NCBI RefSeq assembly: GCF_014203235.1
Contig: NZ_JACHIN010000004.1
Coordinates: 682,948-746,947 of the forward strand
Reading direction: 5' to 3'
Length of the DNA stretch: 64,000 nt
Origin: Nonomuraea endophytica
GTDB taxonomy: Bacteria; Actinomycetota; Actinomycetes; Streptosporangiales; Streptosporangiaceae
The position numbers and the translations under genes are program-made. Shown here piece after piece: positions 8,168-16,040 of the stretch. The notes below the pieces were generated by a model. The model saw only the letters and a list, made by a program, of their open reading frames with translations, had not been told where the DNA came from and made no database searches. The stretch's first letter is position 1; every line of letters starts with the position of its first letter.

Positions 8168-10141
8168 GTGCCGGACTCCCATCTGCCCCCAGTCGAAGAG
8201 CTTCTCAGCGCCGCCGTCACCGCTCTCGGGGGGAGCGAGCGGGCAGGTCAGATCCAGATGGTGCAGGCGGTCCAGCGGGCCATCGACACCGAGGAGCACG
8301 TGGCCGTCCAGGCGGGCACCGGCACCGGAAAGTCGCTGGCCTACCTGGTGCCCTCGATCCGGCACGCCATGGGCACCGACTCCCCCGTCGTCGTCTCCAC
8401 CGCCACGATCGCGCTGCAGCGCCAGCTCGTCGACCGCGACCTGCCCCGGCTGGCCGAGACGCTGGCCAAGGAGCTGCCCCACGAGCCGTCGTTCGCGATA
8501 CTCAAGGGCCGGCGCAACTACCTGTGCCGCTACAAGGCCACCGCCGGCTGGCCGGAAGAGGACGAGCAGGACCAGCTCTTCGACCCGCGCGACGTCAGCG
8601 CCACCGGCCGGATGGTCCAGCGCATCCAGGAATGGGCGGAGGAGACCGAGACCGGCGACCGCGACGAGCTCGTGCCCGGCGTCAGCGAGCAGGCCTGGCG
8701 GCAGTTCTCGGTGAGCGCCCAGGAGTGCCTGGGCGCCCAGCGCTGCCCCAGCGGCGCCGAGTGCTTCGCCGAGATGGCCAGGGCCCGCGCCGGCGAGGTC
8801 GACGTCGTCGTCACCAACCACGCGCTGCTGGCCATCGACGCCATGGGCGAGATCCCGGTGCTGCCCGAGCACGAGGTCGTGGTCGTGGACGAGGCCCACG
8901 AGCTTGTCGACCGGGTCACCTCCGTGGTCACCGCCGAGCTGTCGGAGGCGTCGGTCTCGCTGGCCGTGCGCCGCGTGGCCCGCCTGATCGACCAGCCGGT
9001 CTCCGACCAGCTCATGGAGGCGGGCGAGGATCTCAAGGCGCTGCTGGCCGCGGCGCCCGCCGGCCGTATCGACGAACTGCCCGAGGTGCTCGGCCTGACG
9101 CTCGCGCTCGTGCGCGACTCGGCAGCGCGCTGCGTGACCGCGATGGGCCCGCGCGGCGCCGACAAGGACGACCCGGAGCGCGCCGGGCAGCGCAAGGCCG
9201 CGTTCAACGCGCTCGACGAGGTCCACGACACCGCCGTACGCATGCTGGAGGCCTACGGCCACGCCGGCGAGGAGGACCGCGCCGAGGTCGTCTGGCTGGA
9301 GGACGGCACCGACCGCCGCCCGCCCGTCCTGCGCGTCGCGCCGCTCAACGTCGGCGGCATGCTGCGCGACAAGCTCTTCGGCGAGCGCACGGTCGTGCTC
9401 ACCTCCGCCACGCTCGCGCTCGGCGGCACGTTCGACGGCATGGCGCGGCAGTGGGGCCTGACCGACGACAAGGGCTGGAACGGCCTGGACGTCGGCTCCC
9501 CCTTCGACCATCCCCGCGCCGGGATCCTCTACGTCGCCAAGCACCTGCCGCAGCCCGGCCGCGACGGCCTGCCGCAGCAATACCTCGACGAGATCACCGA
9601 GCTGATCGAGGCGGCCGGCGGGCGCACGCTGGGGCTGTTCTCCTCGATGCGCGCCGCGAAGGCCGCCACCGAGGCGCTGAGGGAGCGGCTGGACGTGCCG
9701 CTGCTGTGCCAGGGGGACGACTCGACGATGCTGCTGGTGAAGCAGTTCGCGGAATCCGAGCCGACCTGCCTGTTCGGCACGCTGTCGCTGTGGCAGGGCG
9801 TCGACGTCCCCGGCCCTTCGCTGCGGCTGGTCATCATCGACCGCGTGCCGTTCCCGCGCCCGGACGACCCGCTGACCTCGGCCCGCCAGCGCCACGTGCA
9901 GGCGCGCGGCGGCAACGGCTTCATGACGGTGGCGGCCACGCACGCGGCCCTGCTGCTCGCCCAGGGGACGGGGCGGCTGCTGCGCTCCATGGACGACAAG
10001 GGCGTGGTGGCCGTCCTCGACCCCCGCCTCGCCACCGCCCGCTACAGCGGCTTCCTCCTCGGCTCGCTTCCCCCCTTCTGGCGCACCACCGACCCGGCCG
10101 TCCCTCGTGCCGCCCTTAAGCGTCTGTCTGGTCTTTCTTAG
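8168..10141 (+). CDS. DinG/XPD-family ATP-dependent DNA helicase
   Basis: A 657-aa superfamily 2 helicase. Walker A is AGTGTGKS (about residues 54-61) and the DEAH box is VVVVDEAHEL. Between them are four cysteines (NYLCRYK, then ECLGAQRCPSGAECF) that match the 4Fe-4S cluster of the XPD/DinG group. The C-terminal RecA-like half has the motifs LFGTLSLWQGVDVPG and QGTGRLLRS. Family members unwind DNA 5'-3' and act on R-loops, G-quadruplexes or repair intermediates. GTG 8168 is chosen from the leaderless -10 box and because the helicase N-terminus starts there. The gene stands alone, followed by a 39-bp tandem repeat and a long non-coding stretch. Confidence 0.93.
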   Translation: MPDSHLPPVEELLSAAVTALGGSERAGQIQMVQAVQRAIDTEEHVAVQAGTGTGKSLAYLVPSIRHAMGTDSPVVVSTATIALQRQLVDRDLPRLAETLAKELPHEPSFAILKGRRNYLCRYKATAGWPEEDEQDQLFDPRDVSATGRMVQRIQEWAEETETGDRDELVPGVSEQAWRQFSVSAQECLGAQRCPSGAECFAEMARARAGEVDVVVTNHALLAIDAMGEIPVLPEHEVVVVDEAHELVDRVTSVVTAELSEASVSLAVRRVARLIDQPVSDQLMEAGEDLKALLAAAPAGRIDELPEVLGLTLALVRDSAARCVTAMGPRGADKDDPERAGQRKAAFNALDEVHDTAVRMLEAYGHAGEEDRAEVVWLEDGTDRRPPVLRVAPLNVGGMLRDKLFGERTVVLTSATLALGGTFDGMARQWGLTDDKGWNGLDVGSPFDHPRAGILYVAKHLPQPGRDGLPQQYLDEITELIEAAGGRTLGLFSSMRAAKAATEALRERLDVPLLCQGDDSTMLLVKQFAESEPTCLFGTLSLWQGVDVPGPSLRLVIIDRVPFPRPDDPLTSARQRHVQARGGNGFMTVAATHAALLLAQGTGRLLRSMDDKGVVAVLDPRLATARYSGFLLGSLPPFWRTTDPAVPRAALKRLSGLS

Positions 10142-10150
10142 GTTCTATCC

Positions 10151-10251
10151 GTTACGGCGGGCCGCCCCACCCGGCTTAGCTCTTTCTCCGTTACGGCGGG
10201 CCGCCCCACCCGGCTTAGCTCTTTCTCTGTTACGGCGGGCCGCCCCACCCG
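10151..10251. repeat. 39-bp tandem repeat, about 2.6 copies
   Basis: Units begin at 10151, 10190 and 10229 with gttacggcgggccgccccac and are almost identical. Each contains GGCGG-G-CCGCC, a short perfect inverted repeat. The array starts ten bases after the helicase stop codon, so each unit could fold in the 3' end of that mRNA. Confidence 0.9.
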
Positions 10252-10560
10252 CCACCCGCCGATGTGCGCGGGCGCAGATCGGGGGGATCGCTTCTCACGT
10301 CGGACGACTGACCACCGTCACGGCGCCCAGTTGGCACGCGCCCGGGCACCCCACCCTGCTGGCACGCGCCCGGCATCCTGCTCAGCTGGGACACGCCCGG
10401 GCCTCCTGGCCTGTTGCAGGGGTCAGGGCATCTGCAGGGGCGAGGCGCTTGGGGTGACGCGGTGCGCTTCGGGGTGGCAGGGCCTGGCTGCCGGGGGTTT
10501 GTGGACGGCTGAGGGTGTGCTGGGGGTGTTTGGGTGGCATTGCCTGGGAGGCGGGGCGTG

Positions 10561-10594
10561 GTGGTGGCGGCGTCCGCCCCGACGCCGCCACCAC
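10561..10594. terminator. Hairpin terminator between helicase and SGNH hydrolase
   Basis: A perfect 14-bp stem (GTGGTGGCGGCGTC, 10561-10574, with 10581-10594) and a 6-nt loop. There is no T-tract, as is usual in high-GC actinobacteria. Its position between convergent genes suits a bidirectional terminator. Confidence 0.65.
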
Positions 10595-10700
10595 GCTCCC
10601 TCGGTCAGCACGGTTCGAGTCAGGCACGTCGCCGTGCTCTGGCCCTCCGGTCCCGACGGGAAGACCCTAGGAGATGGCGCTTTTGATTGGCTTTTTTGGC

Positions 10701-11459
10701 CTACAACCAGGGCGTCAGGTCGGGGCGTTTGGGGAGGACGCCGTCGCCCGAGCTGGTTCCGCGCAGGCGGCGGGTGACCCAGGGCATCAGGTGCTCCCTG
10801 ATCCACTGGGCGTCCTCGCGGCGTTTGGCACGTGGGTCGAGGGCGCGTTCCGGCCACTCCTTCTGCCACGACTCGTCGAACGGCACCCCGAGCACGTCCA
10901 GGACCCGGGCGGCGACCAGGCGGTGACCGTCCTCGTTCATGTGGAGACGGTCAGCGCTCCATGCCCGCCAGTCGCGCAGCCCCTGCATGGACCACTGGTC
11001 GACCAGGCGGCAGCCGTACAGGTCGGAGATGGAACGTACGTGCAGGTAGAAGACGGCGAACTTGCCGCGCATGTGGCGCATCAGCGGGGTGTCGCGCGGG
11101 TCGACACCCGTGAACAGCAGGACGTCGGCGCCGGCCGCGCGCAGGGTGCGGGCGGCGGCGGCGAGCTTCTTGGCCATCGTGTCGGGGTCGCTGCCGGGAC
11201 GCAGCAGGTCGTTGCCGCCCGCGCACAGGCTGACCAGGTCGGGAGCCATCTCGGCGGCGATCGGGACCTGCTCGGCGACGATCTGGTCCATCAGCTTGCC
11301 GCGGACGGCGAGGTTGGCGTACCGGAAGGCCGGGTGGTCCACGGCGAGGCGCTCGGCCACCCGGTCGGCCCAGCCTCGGTAGTGGCCGTTGGCGCCGGGG
11401 TCGTTCAGGCCTTCGGTGAAGCTGTCGCCGAGCGCGACGAAAGAGCCGTAGTGCCGCAT
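10701..11459 (-). CDS. SGNH/GDSL-family hydrolase
   Basis: A 252-aa cytoplasmic SGNH hydrolase. The four family blocks are visible: FVALGDSFTEG with the nucleophilic Ser at the N-terminus, a Gly in block II, CAGGNDLL for the oxyanion Asn, and DRLHMNEDGH for the catalytic Asp-His. There is no signal peptide, so the substrate is intracellular or added in trans; an ester or acyl-thioester is the family expectation. Its ATG overlaps the TAA of aroQ in TAATG, so it is translationally coupled to the shikimate genes. Nothing in the family explains a shikimate role, so the coupling is the interesting point. Confidence 0.88.
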   Translation of the reverse strand: MRHYGSFVALGDSFTEGLNDPGANGHYRGWADRVAERLAVDHPAFRYANLAVRGKLMDQIVAEQVPIAAEMAPDLVSLCAGGNDLLRPGSDPDTMAKKLAAAARTLRAAGADVLLFTGVDPRDTPLMRHMRGKFAVFYLHVRSISDLYGCRLVDQWSMQGLRDWRAWSADRLHMNEDGHRLVAARVLDVLGVPFDESWQKEWPERALDPRAKRREDAQWIREHLMPWVTRRLRGTSSGDGVLPKRPDLTPWL

Positions 11460-11890
11460 TACTTGCTTGCCATCTCCATGATCGCGTGCAGGGCGAGGAC
11501 GTAGGAGCGTAGCCCGAACCCGGCGATCGTGCCGGTCGCCACACCGGCCACCACCGAGTTGTGGCGGAACTCCTCGCGTGCCGCGGGGTTGGAGATGTGC
11601 ACCTCGACCAGCGGCGCGGTGCGCTGGGCTATCGCGTCGCGCAGGCCGTAGGAGTAGTGGGTGAACGCGGCCGGGTTGAGCACGACCGGGATCTTGCCGT
11701 CGGCCGCCTCGTGGATCCAGCCGATCATCGTGGCCTCGTCGTCGGTCTGGCGTACCTCGACCTCGACGCCGAGCTCCCGGCCGGTGGCCTTGCACAGCTC
11801 GGTCAGGTCGGCGAAGGTCTCGGCGCCGTAGACGTCGGGCTCGCGGGTGCCGAGGCGGCGCAGGTTGGGGCCGTTGAGCACGTAGATCAT
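11459..11890 (-). CDS. aroQ: Type II 3-dehydroquinate dehydratase
   Basis: A 143-aa enzyme catalysing the third step of the shikimate pathway, dehydration of 3-dehydroquinate to 3-dehydroshikimate in the cytoplasm. The type II hallmarks are present: LNGPNLRRLGTREPDVYG with the catalytic Arg and Tyr, LNPAAFTHYS, and VEVHISN with the catalytic His. The length matches the family (about 145 aa, dodecamer). The start ATG overlaps the aroB stop by 4 bp (ATGA), so it is part of the aroC-aroK-aroB-aroQ operon. Confidence 0.97.
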   Translation of the reverse strand: MIYVLNGPNLRRLGTREPDVYGAETFADLTELCKATGRELGVEVEVRQTDDEATMIGWIHEAADGKIPVVLNPAAFTHYSYGLRDAIAQRTAPLVEVHISNPAAREEFRHNSVVAGVATGTIAGFGLRSYVLALHAIMEMASK

Positions 11891-12957
11891 CGGGCGATCT
11901 CCTTGTACGCCGCCGCCAGCAGCTCCTCCGCCGGATCCTCCAGGCGGCCCGGCTTGGCCAGGTCGTCCAGGACGACGAAGCGCTGCTTGGCGCCGCGGTT
12001 CTTCTTGTCCAGGCGCATGTGCTCGCGCAGCTCCGGCCAGGCGTCGGCGCGGTAGGCGGTCGGCAGGCCCACCGAGGTGAGGATGCTCCTGGTCCGTTCG
12101 ACCAGGTCGGCCCGGCCGGCCAGCCGCGACAGCTCGGCGGCGTACATCATGCCGATGGCCACGGCCTCACCGTGGCGCATGAGGTAGTGCTCGTGGCGTT
12201 CGATGGCGTGCGCGAGCGTGTGGCCGTAGTTGAGGATCTCGCGCAGCCCCGCCTCGCGCAGGTCGGCGCCGACGACGTCGGCCTTGACCTGGATCTTGCG
12301 CTCGATGAGCTCGCGGGTGTGCTCGCCCTCGGGCCGCGTGGCCGCGTCGGGGTCGTCCTCGATCAGCATGAGGATCGTCGGGTCGGCGATGAACCCGCCC
12401 TTGATGATCTCGGCCAGGCCGGCCACGTAGTCGGCGCGCGGCATCGACGGCAGCGTCGCCAGGTCGCACAGCACGCCGGCGGGCGGCAGGAAGGTGCCGA
12501 CGAGGTTCTTGCCCTCGGGGGTGTCGATGCCGTTCTTGCCGCCGACCGCGGCGTCGACCATGGCCAGCAGCGTCGTCGGCACGAGCACGACCTTGATGCC
12601 GCGCAGCCACGTGCCCGCGACGAACCCGGCCAGGTCGGTGGTCGCGCCGCCGCCCACGCCGACGACCGCGTCGGAGCGGGTGACGCCGTAGCGGCCGAAC
12701 GCCGACCACAGCCCGGCGGCCACCTCGACGCTCTTGGCCTGCTCGCCGTCGGGCACCGGCAGCTCGACCACGTCGTAGCCGGCCTTGGTCAGCGCCTCGC
12801 AGACCGGGCGGGAGATCTCGGGCAGCGTCGAGGGGTGCACGACCGCGACCGTGCGCACGCCCTCGCCCAGCAGGCCGGGCAGCTCGCCCAGCACGCCGGC
12901 GCCGATGACGACGTCGTAGGGGCTGTCGCCCTTGACGGTGATCCGTCCCACGCTCAT
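11887..12957 (-). CDS. aroB: 3-dehydroquinate synthase
   Basis: A 356-aa NAD- and metal-dependent enzyme converting DAHP to 3-dehydroquinate, the second shikimate step. Motifs include VVGVGGGATTDLAGFVAGTW for NAD binding, TTLLAMVDAAVGGKNGID, and the metal-binding His region EILNYGHTLAHAIE. The length is standard. The start ATG overlaps the aroK stop by 4 bp and its stop overlaps aroQ by 4 bp. Confidence 0.97.
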   Translation of the reverse strand: MSVGRITVKGDSPYDVVIGAGVLGELPGLLGEGVRTVAVVHPSTLPEISRPVCEALTKAGYDVVELPVPDGEQAKSVEVAAGLWSAFGRYGVTRSDAVVGVGGGATTDLAGFVAGTWLRGIKVVLVPTTLLAMVDAAVGGKNGIDTPEGKNLVGTFLPPAGVLCDLATLPSMPRADYVAGLAEIIKGGFIADPTILMLIEDDPDAATRPEGEHTRELIERKIQVKADVVGADLREAGLREILNYGHTLAHAIERHEHYLMRHGEAVAIGMMYAAELSRLAGRADLVERTRSILTSVGLPTAYRADAWPELREHMRLDKKNRGAKQRFVVLDDLAKPGRLEDPAEELLAAAYKEIAR

Positions 12958-13454
12958 GCCCCGAGCCCCTTCGCGATCTCCTCGACGAGCTCGGCGGGCT
13001 CACGCCCGTCGGTGGCGACCGTGAGAACGGCCAGCCGCTCGTAGATCGGGCGCCGGGCCTCCATGAGCTTCTTCAGCTGGCTGCGCGGGTTGAGCACCAG
13101 CAGCGGCCTGGCCGAGGCGAGCCCGACCCGCTGGACCGCGTCGGTCAGCCCCACCTGGAGGTAGACGACCGGGTGCCCGGCGAGCAGCTCCTGGGCGTCC
13201 TCGCGCAGGATGGCGCCGCCGCCCAGCGACAGCACGCCGTCGTGCTCGGCCAGCGCCGCGCGTACGGCGGCGAACTCCAGCTCGCGGAAACGCTCCTCGC
13301 CGTCCTCGATGAAGATGTCGCTGACCGGCTTGCCGGCGACCGCCTCGACGTCGGCGTCGGTGTCGCGGTAGCCGACCCCGAGCTTGTCGGCCAGCAACCG
13401 GCCGAGGGTGGACTTCCCCGACCCGGGCGGCCCGATGAGAACTGCACGGCTCAT
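12954..13454 (-). CDS. aroK: Shikimate kinase
   Basis: A 166-aa P-loop kinase phosphorylating shikimate at the 3-OH. Walker A is IGPPGSGKST near residue 10; DTDADVE gives the shikimate-binding Asp, and LSLGGGAIL is the GGG substrate loop. I place the start at ATG 13454, where homology begins. An in-frame ATG at 13475 would add seven residues. A GAGCGACCAATGAG repeat shared with the ahpD-ahpC gap spans this start codon. The gene is 39 bp downstream of aroC. Confidence 0.95.
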   Translation of the reverse strand: MSRAVLIGPPGSGKSTLGRLLADKLGVGYRDTDADVEAVAGKPVSDIFIEDGEERFRELEFAAVRAALAEHDGVLSLGGGAILREDAQELLAGHPVVYLQVGLTDAVQRVGLASARPLLVLNPRSQLKKLMEARRPIYERLAVLTVATDGREPAELVEEIAKGLGA

Positions 13455-13463
13455 TGGTCGCTC
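13450..13463 (-). repeat. Dispersed intergenic repeat, copy 1 (spans aroK start)
   Basis: On the minus strand this is GAGCGACCAATGAG, identical over 14 nt to 33648-33661. It sits in the short aroC-aroK gap; the gap begins right after the aroC stop with a GC-rich lead-in, TGAGCGCGCCCGGCGCAGCG. Confidence 0.6.
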
Positions 13464-13493
13464 ACCACTCCTCATTCGCTGCGCCGGGCGCGC

Positions 13494-14675
13494 TCACTTG
13501 ATCACCATCGACGACAGGTAGCCGGACAGGTTGCGGGCGACCTCCTCGACGGAGTCGCCGCCGAACTTCTCGAGCGCCGCGTCGGCCAGGATCAGCGCGA
13601 CCATGGCCTCGGCCACGATGCCGGCGGCCGGGACCGCGCAGACGTCGGAGCGCTCGTGGTGGGCCTTGGCCGCCTCGCCGGTCAGGACGTCGATGGTGGC
13701 CAGCGCCCTCGGGACGGTGGAGATGGGCTTCATGGCGGCGCTGACGCGCAGGATCTCGCCGTTGGACATGCCGCCCTCGACGCCGCCCGCGCGGTTGGTG
13801 ATGCGCTTGACGCCGTCCTCGGTGGTGTACTCGATCTCGTCGTGCGCGCGGGATCCGGGACGGCGGGCGGTCTCGAAGCCGTCGCCGACCGCGACGCCCT
13901 TGATGGCCTGGATGCCCATGAGCGCCCCGGCCAGGCGGGAGTCGAGGCGGCGGTCCCAGTGGGTGTAGCTGCCCAGTCCGGGCGGCAGGCCGTACGCGAG
14001 GACCTCGACGACGCCGCCGAGCGTGTCGCCGTCCTTGTGCGCCTGGTCGATGACGGCGACCATCGCGGCGCTGCCCTCGGCGTCGGAGCAGCGGACCGGG
14101 TCGTCGTCGATGCGCTGGAGGTCGCCGGGGCCCGGCAGGATCTCGGCCGGGGTGCGCGCGCCGCCGATCTCGGTGACGTGGCTGACGATGTCGACGCCGA
14201 GCGCCTGCTTGAGGAAGCGCCGGGCGACCTCGCCGAGCGCGACCCGGGCCGCGGTCTCGCGGGCGCTGGCCCGGTCGAGGACGTTACGGGCGTCGTCGAA
14301 GCCGTACTTCTGCATGCCCGCCAGGTCGGCGTGGCCGGGGCGGGGGCGCGAGCGGGGCGCGTTGCGCCCCATGCCCTCCAGCTCGGCCGGATCGACCGGG
14401 TCGGCCGCCATGACCTTCTCCCACTTGGGCCACTCGGTGTTGCCGACGCGGATGGCGACGGGACTGCCCATCGTGCGCCCGTGGCGCACGCCGCCGACGA
14501 TCGTCACCTCGTCCTGCTCGAACTTCATCCGGGCACCGCGCCCATAGCCGAGACGGCGGCGGCGCAGCGCCTCGTCGATGGCGGCCGTCGTCACCTCGAC
14601 CCCGGCCGGCAGGCCCTCCAGGATGGCAACGAGTTCGGGGCCGTGGGATTCTCCGGCGGTCAACCAGCGCAACAT
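13494..14675 (-). CDS. aroC: Chorismate synthase
   Basis: A 393-aa enzyme converting EPSP to chorismate with reduced FMN, the last shikimate step. Motifs include LTAGESHGP at the N-terminus, GRGARMKFEQDEV, MGSPVAIRV, RPRPGHADLAGMQKYG and the C-terminal AGGVEGGMSNGE. The start is ATG 14675. It is the first aro gene of the leftward operon, about 40 bp after the prepilin peptidase stop, so the peptidase may share its transcript. Confidence 0.97.
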   Translation of the reverse strand: MLRWLTAGESHGPELVAILEGLPAGVEVTTAAIDEALRRRRLGYGRGARMKFEQDEVTIVGGVRHGRTMGSPVAIRVGNTEWPKWEKVMAADPVDPAELEGMGRNAPRSRPRPGHADLAGMQKYGFDDARNVLDRASARETAARVALGEVARRFLKQALGVDIVSHVTEIGGARTPAEILPGPGDLQRIDDDPVRCSDAEGSAAMVAVIDQAHKDGDTLGGVVEVLAYGLPPGLGSYTHWDRRLDSRLAGALMGIQAIKGVAVGDGFETARRPGSRAHDEIEYTTEDGVKRITNRAGGVEGGMSNGEILRVSAAMKPISTVPRALATIDVLTGEAAKAHHERSDVCAVPAAGIVAEAMVALILADAALEKFGGDSVEEVARNLSGYLSSMVIK

Positions 14676-14718
14676 GCCCCCAAGTCTTCCATGCGTGGCA
14701 GTGTGCTGATGTCGGTGT

Positions 14719-15354
14719 TCAGTTGCCGAGACAGAGCGCGCCGAGCGCCCCGAGCAGCATGAACGGCCCGAACGGGAACTCGGTGTCGCGCCCGCCCCGT
14801 TTGGTGGCCAGCAGCCAGACGGCGTAGAGGGCGCCGAGCACCTGCCCGCCGAGCGCCGCGGCCACCCACTGCTCCCAGCCGAGCGCGCCCGTGGCCATGC
14901 CGATCAGCCCGGCCAGCTTGACGTCGCCCAAACCCATGGCCGTCGGTCTGGCGAACCACAGCACGCCGTACAGGAAGGCCAGCGCGACCCCGCCCAGCAG
15001 CGCCTGCATCACCTCGCCCGTGGGCACCAGCGTGAGCGCCAGCAGCGGATAGGCGGGCAGCGTGAGCACGTCGGGCAGCCGCGAGGTACGCCAGTCGACG
15101 ACCGCCAGCGCGATCCCCACCAGCACGAAGAAGAGGTACGGCAGGCCCGCCCGCCAGACCACCAGCGCGCAGAGCCCGGCACCGGCCAGTTCGTGCCAGG
15201 GCGGGAACCGATACCGCGGCCACCGCACCAGCGCCCGCCTGGCCTCGGCCCGCGTGTCGGCAGGCTCGGCCTCGAAACCGTCGGCCATCGCCCGGACGTA
15301 CCCGCCCCAGAGCAGCCCGGTGAGCGCACTCACCGCGATGAGAAGGCCGCCCAC
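14719..15354 (-). CDS. Type IV prepilin peptidase-like A24 protease
   Basis: A 211-aa membrane protein with about six hydrophobic helices. The A24 aspartate motifs are present: VVDWRTSRLPD with the first Asp and GLGDVKLAGL, the G-x-G-D signature. Family members cleave the leader of prepilin-like proteins (type IV, Tad or Com pili). There is no N-methyltransferase domain, as is typical of the short actinobacterial form. GTG 15354 is preferred over GTG 15381 because TACGCT lies exactly 6 nt before it. No pilin gene is adjacent; placement before aroC is common in actinobacteria, where the shikimate cluster often follows a pilus peptidase. Confidence 0.88.
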   Translation of the reverse strand: MGGLLIAVSALTGLLWGGYVRAMADGFEAEPADTRAEARRALVRWPRYRFPPWHELAGAGLCALVVWRAGLPYLFFVLVGIALAVVDWRTSRLPDVLTLPAYPLLALTLVPTGEVMQALLGGVALAFLYGVLWFARPTAMGLGDVKLAGLIGMATGALGWEQWVAAALGGQVLGALYAVWLLATKRGGRDTEFPFGPFMLLGALGALCLGN

Positions 15355-15360
15355 CCCCCG

Positions 15361-15366
15361 AGCGTA
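15361..15366 (-). promoter_or_regulatory. Leaderless -10 box of the prepilin peptidase gene
   Basis: On the minus strand TACGCT-N6-GTG leads straight into the start at 15354. It is the evidence for choosing that start and the candidate promoter of the aro operon. Confidence 0.6.
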
Positions 15367-15420
15367 ACCACGCGCCCCCACCCCGCACAGCCGAAAGCCC
15401 CAGCCCGGAGACCCCCGCAG

Positions 15421-15948
15421 CTAGTTGCGGCGCCAGGGCCAGCGGATGCCGCGCTTGGCCGGTTCGAGGCGGGCGACGGTGACGCCCTCGGCGGTGGTGC
15501 CGGTGGCGATCGCGGCCAGCGCCGCCAGCACCTCGCCCTCGATGACGAAGGACACCGGCCCGGCCACGTCCACCACCACGGCGGCGGCCTTCTCCCCCGC
15601 GGCCGCCCGGCACACGTCGAGGGTGCTCACCTGGATCGGCCGCGCGTCGGGCCGCCACAGGGCCAGCGACCGCGCCGAGGTGAACGCGAGCACCGCCTCC
15701 CGCCCGTCCTGGCCGACGAGCTTGGGCAGTGCCATCTCGCTTTCCTTCTCCTGCTTGAGCCCGTGCTCGCCGACCTCGGAGGAGGTCAGCAGCGCCACCA
15801 CGGGCACCAGCAGCCGGGCGCCGCTCAGCGCCGACAGCACCCCGGTGGCGTCGGCCTCGCCCGCCGCGTAGGCGGACAGCGCGGCGGCGACGGCGGCGTC
15901 GGCGCTGCCGTCGTCATCGGGTACGAGGGGCTGCGGAATGCTCGGCAC
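15421..15948 (-). CDS. SseB-like protein of unknown function
   Basis: A 175-aa cytoplasmic protein resembling the SseB N-terminal domain family. The typical pattern is a helix of small residues, RLLVPVVAL, then a later block LVGQDGREAVLAFTSARSLALW and a C-terminal IEGEVLAAL segment. The family has no assigned biochemical function; in actinobacteria it commonly sits near translation or shikimate genes. GTG 15948 is chosen where the conserved region begins, with TAATCT eight bases before it. Longer versions up to 16005 run into a terminator-like hairpin and are unlikely. Confidence 0.75.
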   Translation of the reverse strand: MPSIPQPLVPDDDGSADAAVAAALSAYAAGEADATGVLSALSGARLLVPVVALLTSSEVGEHGLKQEKESEMALPKLVGQDGREAVLAFTSARSLALWRPDARPIQVSTLDVCRAAAGEKAAAVVVDVAGPVSFVIEGEVLAALAAIATGTTAEGVTVARLEPAKRGIRWPWRRN

Positions 15949-15963
15949 AACGCACGAGATTAC

Positions 15964-16001
15964 GCCCGGCTGCGCCCTGCTGCAGCCGGGCGCAGCCGGG
16001 C
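15964..16001. terminator. Perfect 14-bp hairpin downstream of the LD-carboxypeptidase
   Basis: GCCCGGCTGCGCCC (15964-15977) pairs perfectly with 15988-16001 around a 10-nt loop. It lies 40 bp beyond the LD-carboxypeptidase stop and just upstream of the SseB-like gene, so it separates the two leftward transcripts. Neighbouring bases up to 16040 contain further gggcgca units that could extend or compete with the stem. Confidence 0.75.
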
Positions 16002-16040
16002 GCACCGGGGCACATCAGGGCGCACCAGGGCGCAGCCCGG

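Larger units (their letters stand above)
10142..10700. other. 559-bp intergenic region with repeats, no convincing gene
   Basis: This lies between the convergent helicase and SGNH hydrolase genes. It holds a three-copy 39-bp tandem repeat (10151-10251), three imperfect copies of a GC-rich phrase around ggcacgcgcccgg (about 10331-10400) and a strong hairpin (10561-10594). Open frames across it have repeat-driven, Arg/Pro/Ala-rich translations with no domain character, so I call no gene. Confidence 0.7.

Noticed and set aside
10262..10777. A plus-strand frame in the gap after the helicase
   Set aside because: Composition is driven by the GC-rich repeats and hairpin; no ribosome site and no conserved pattern.
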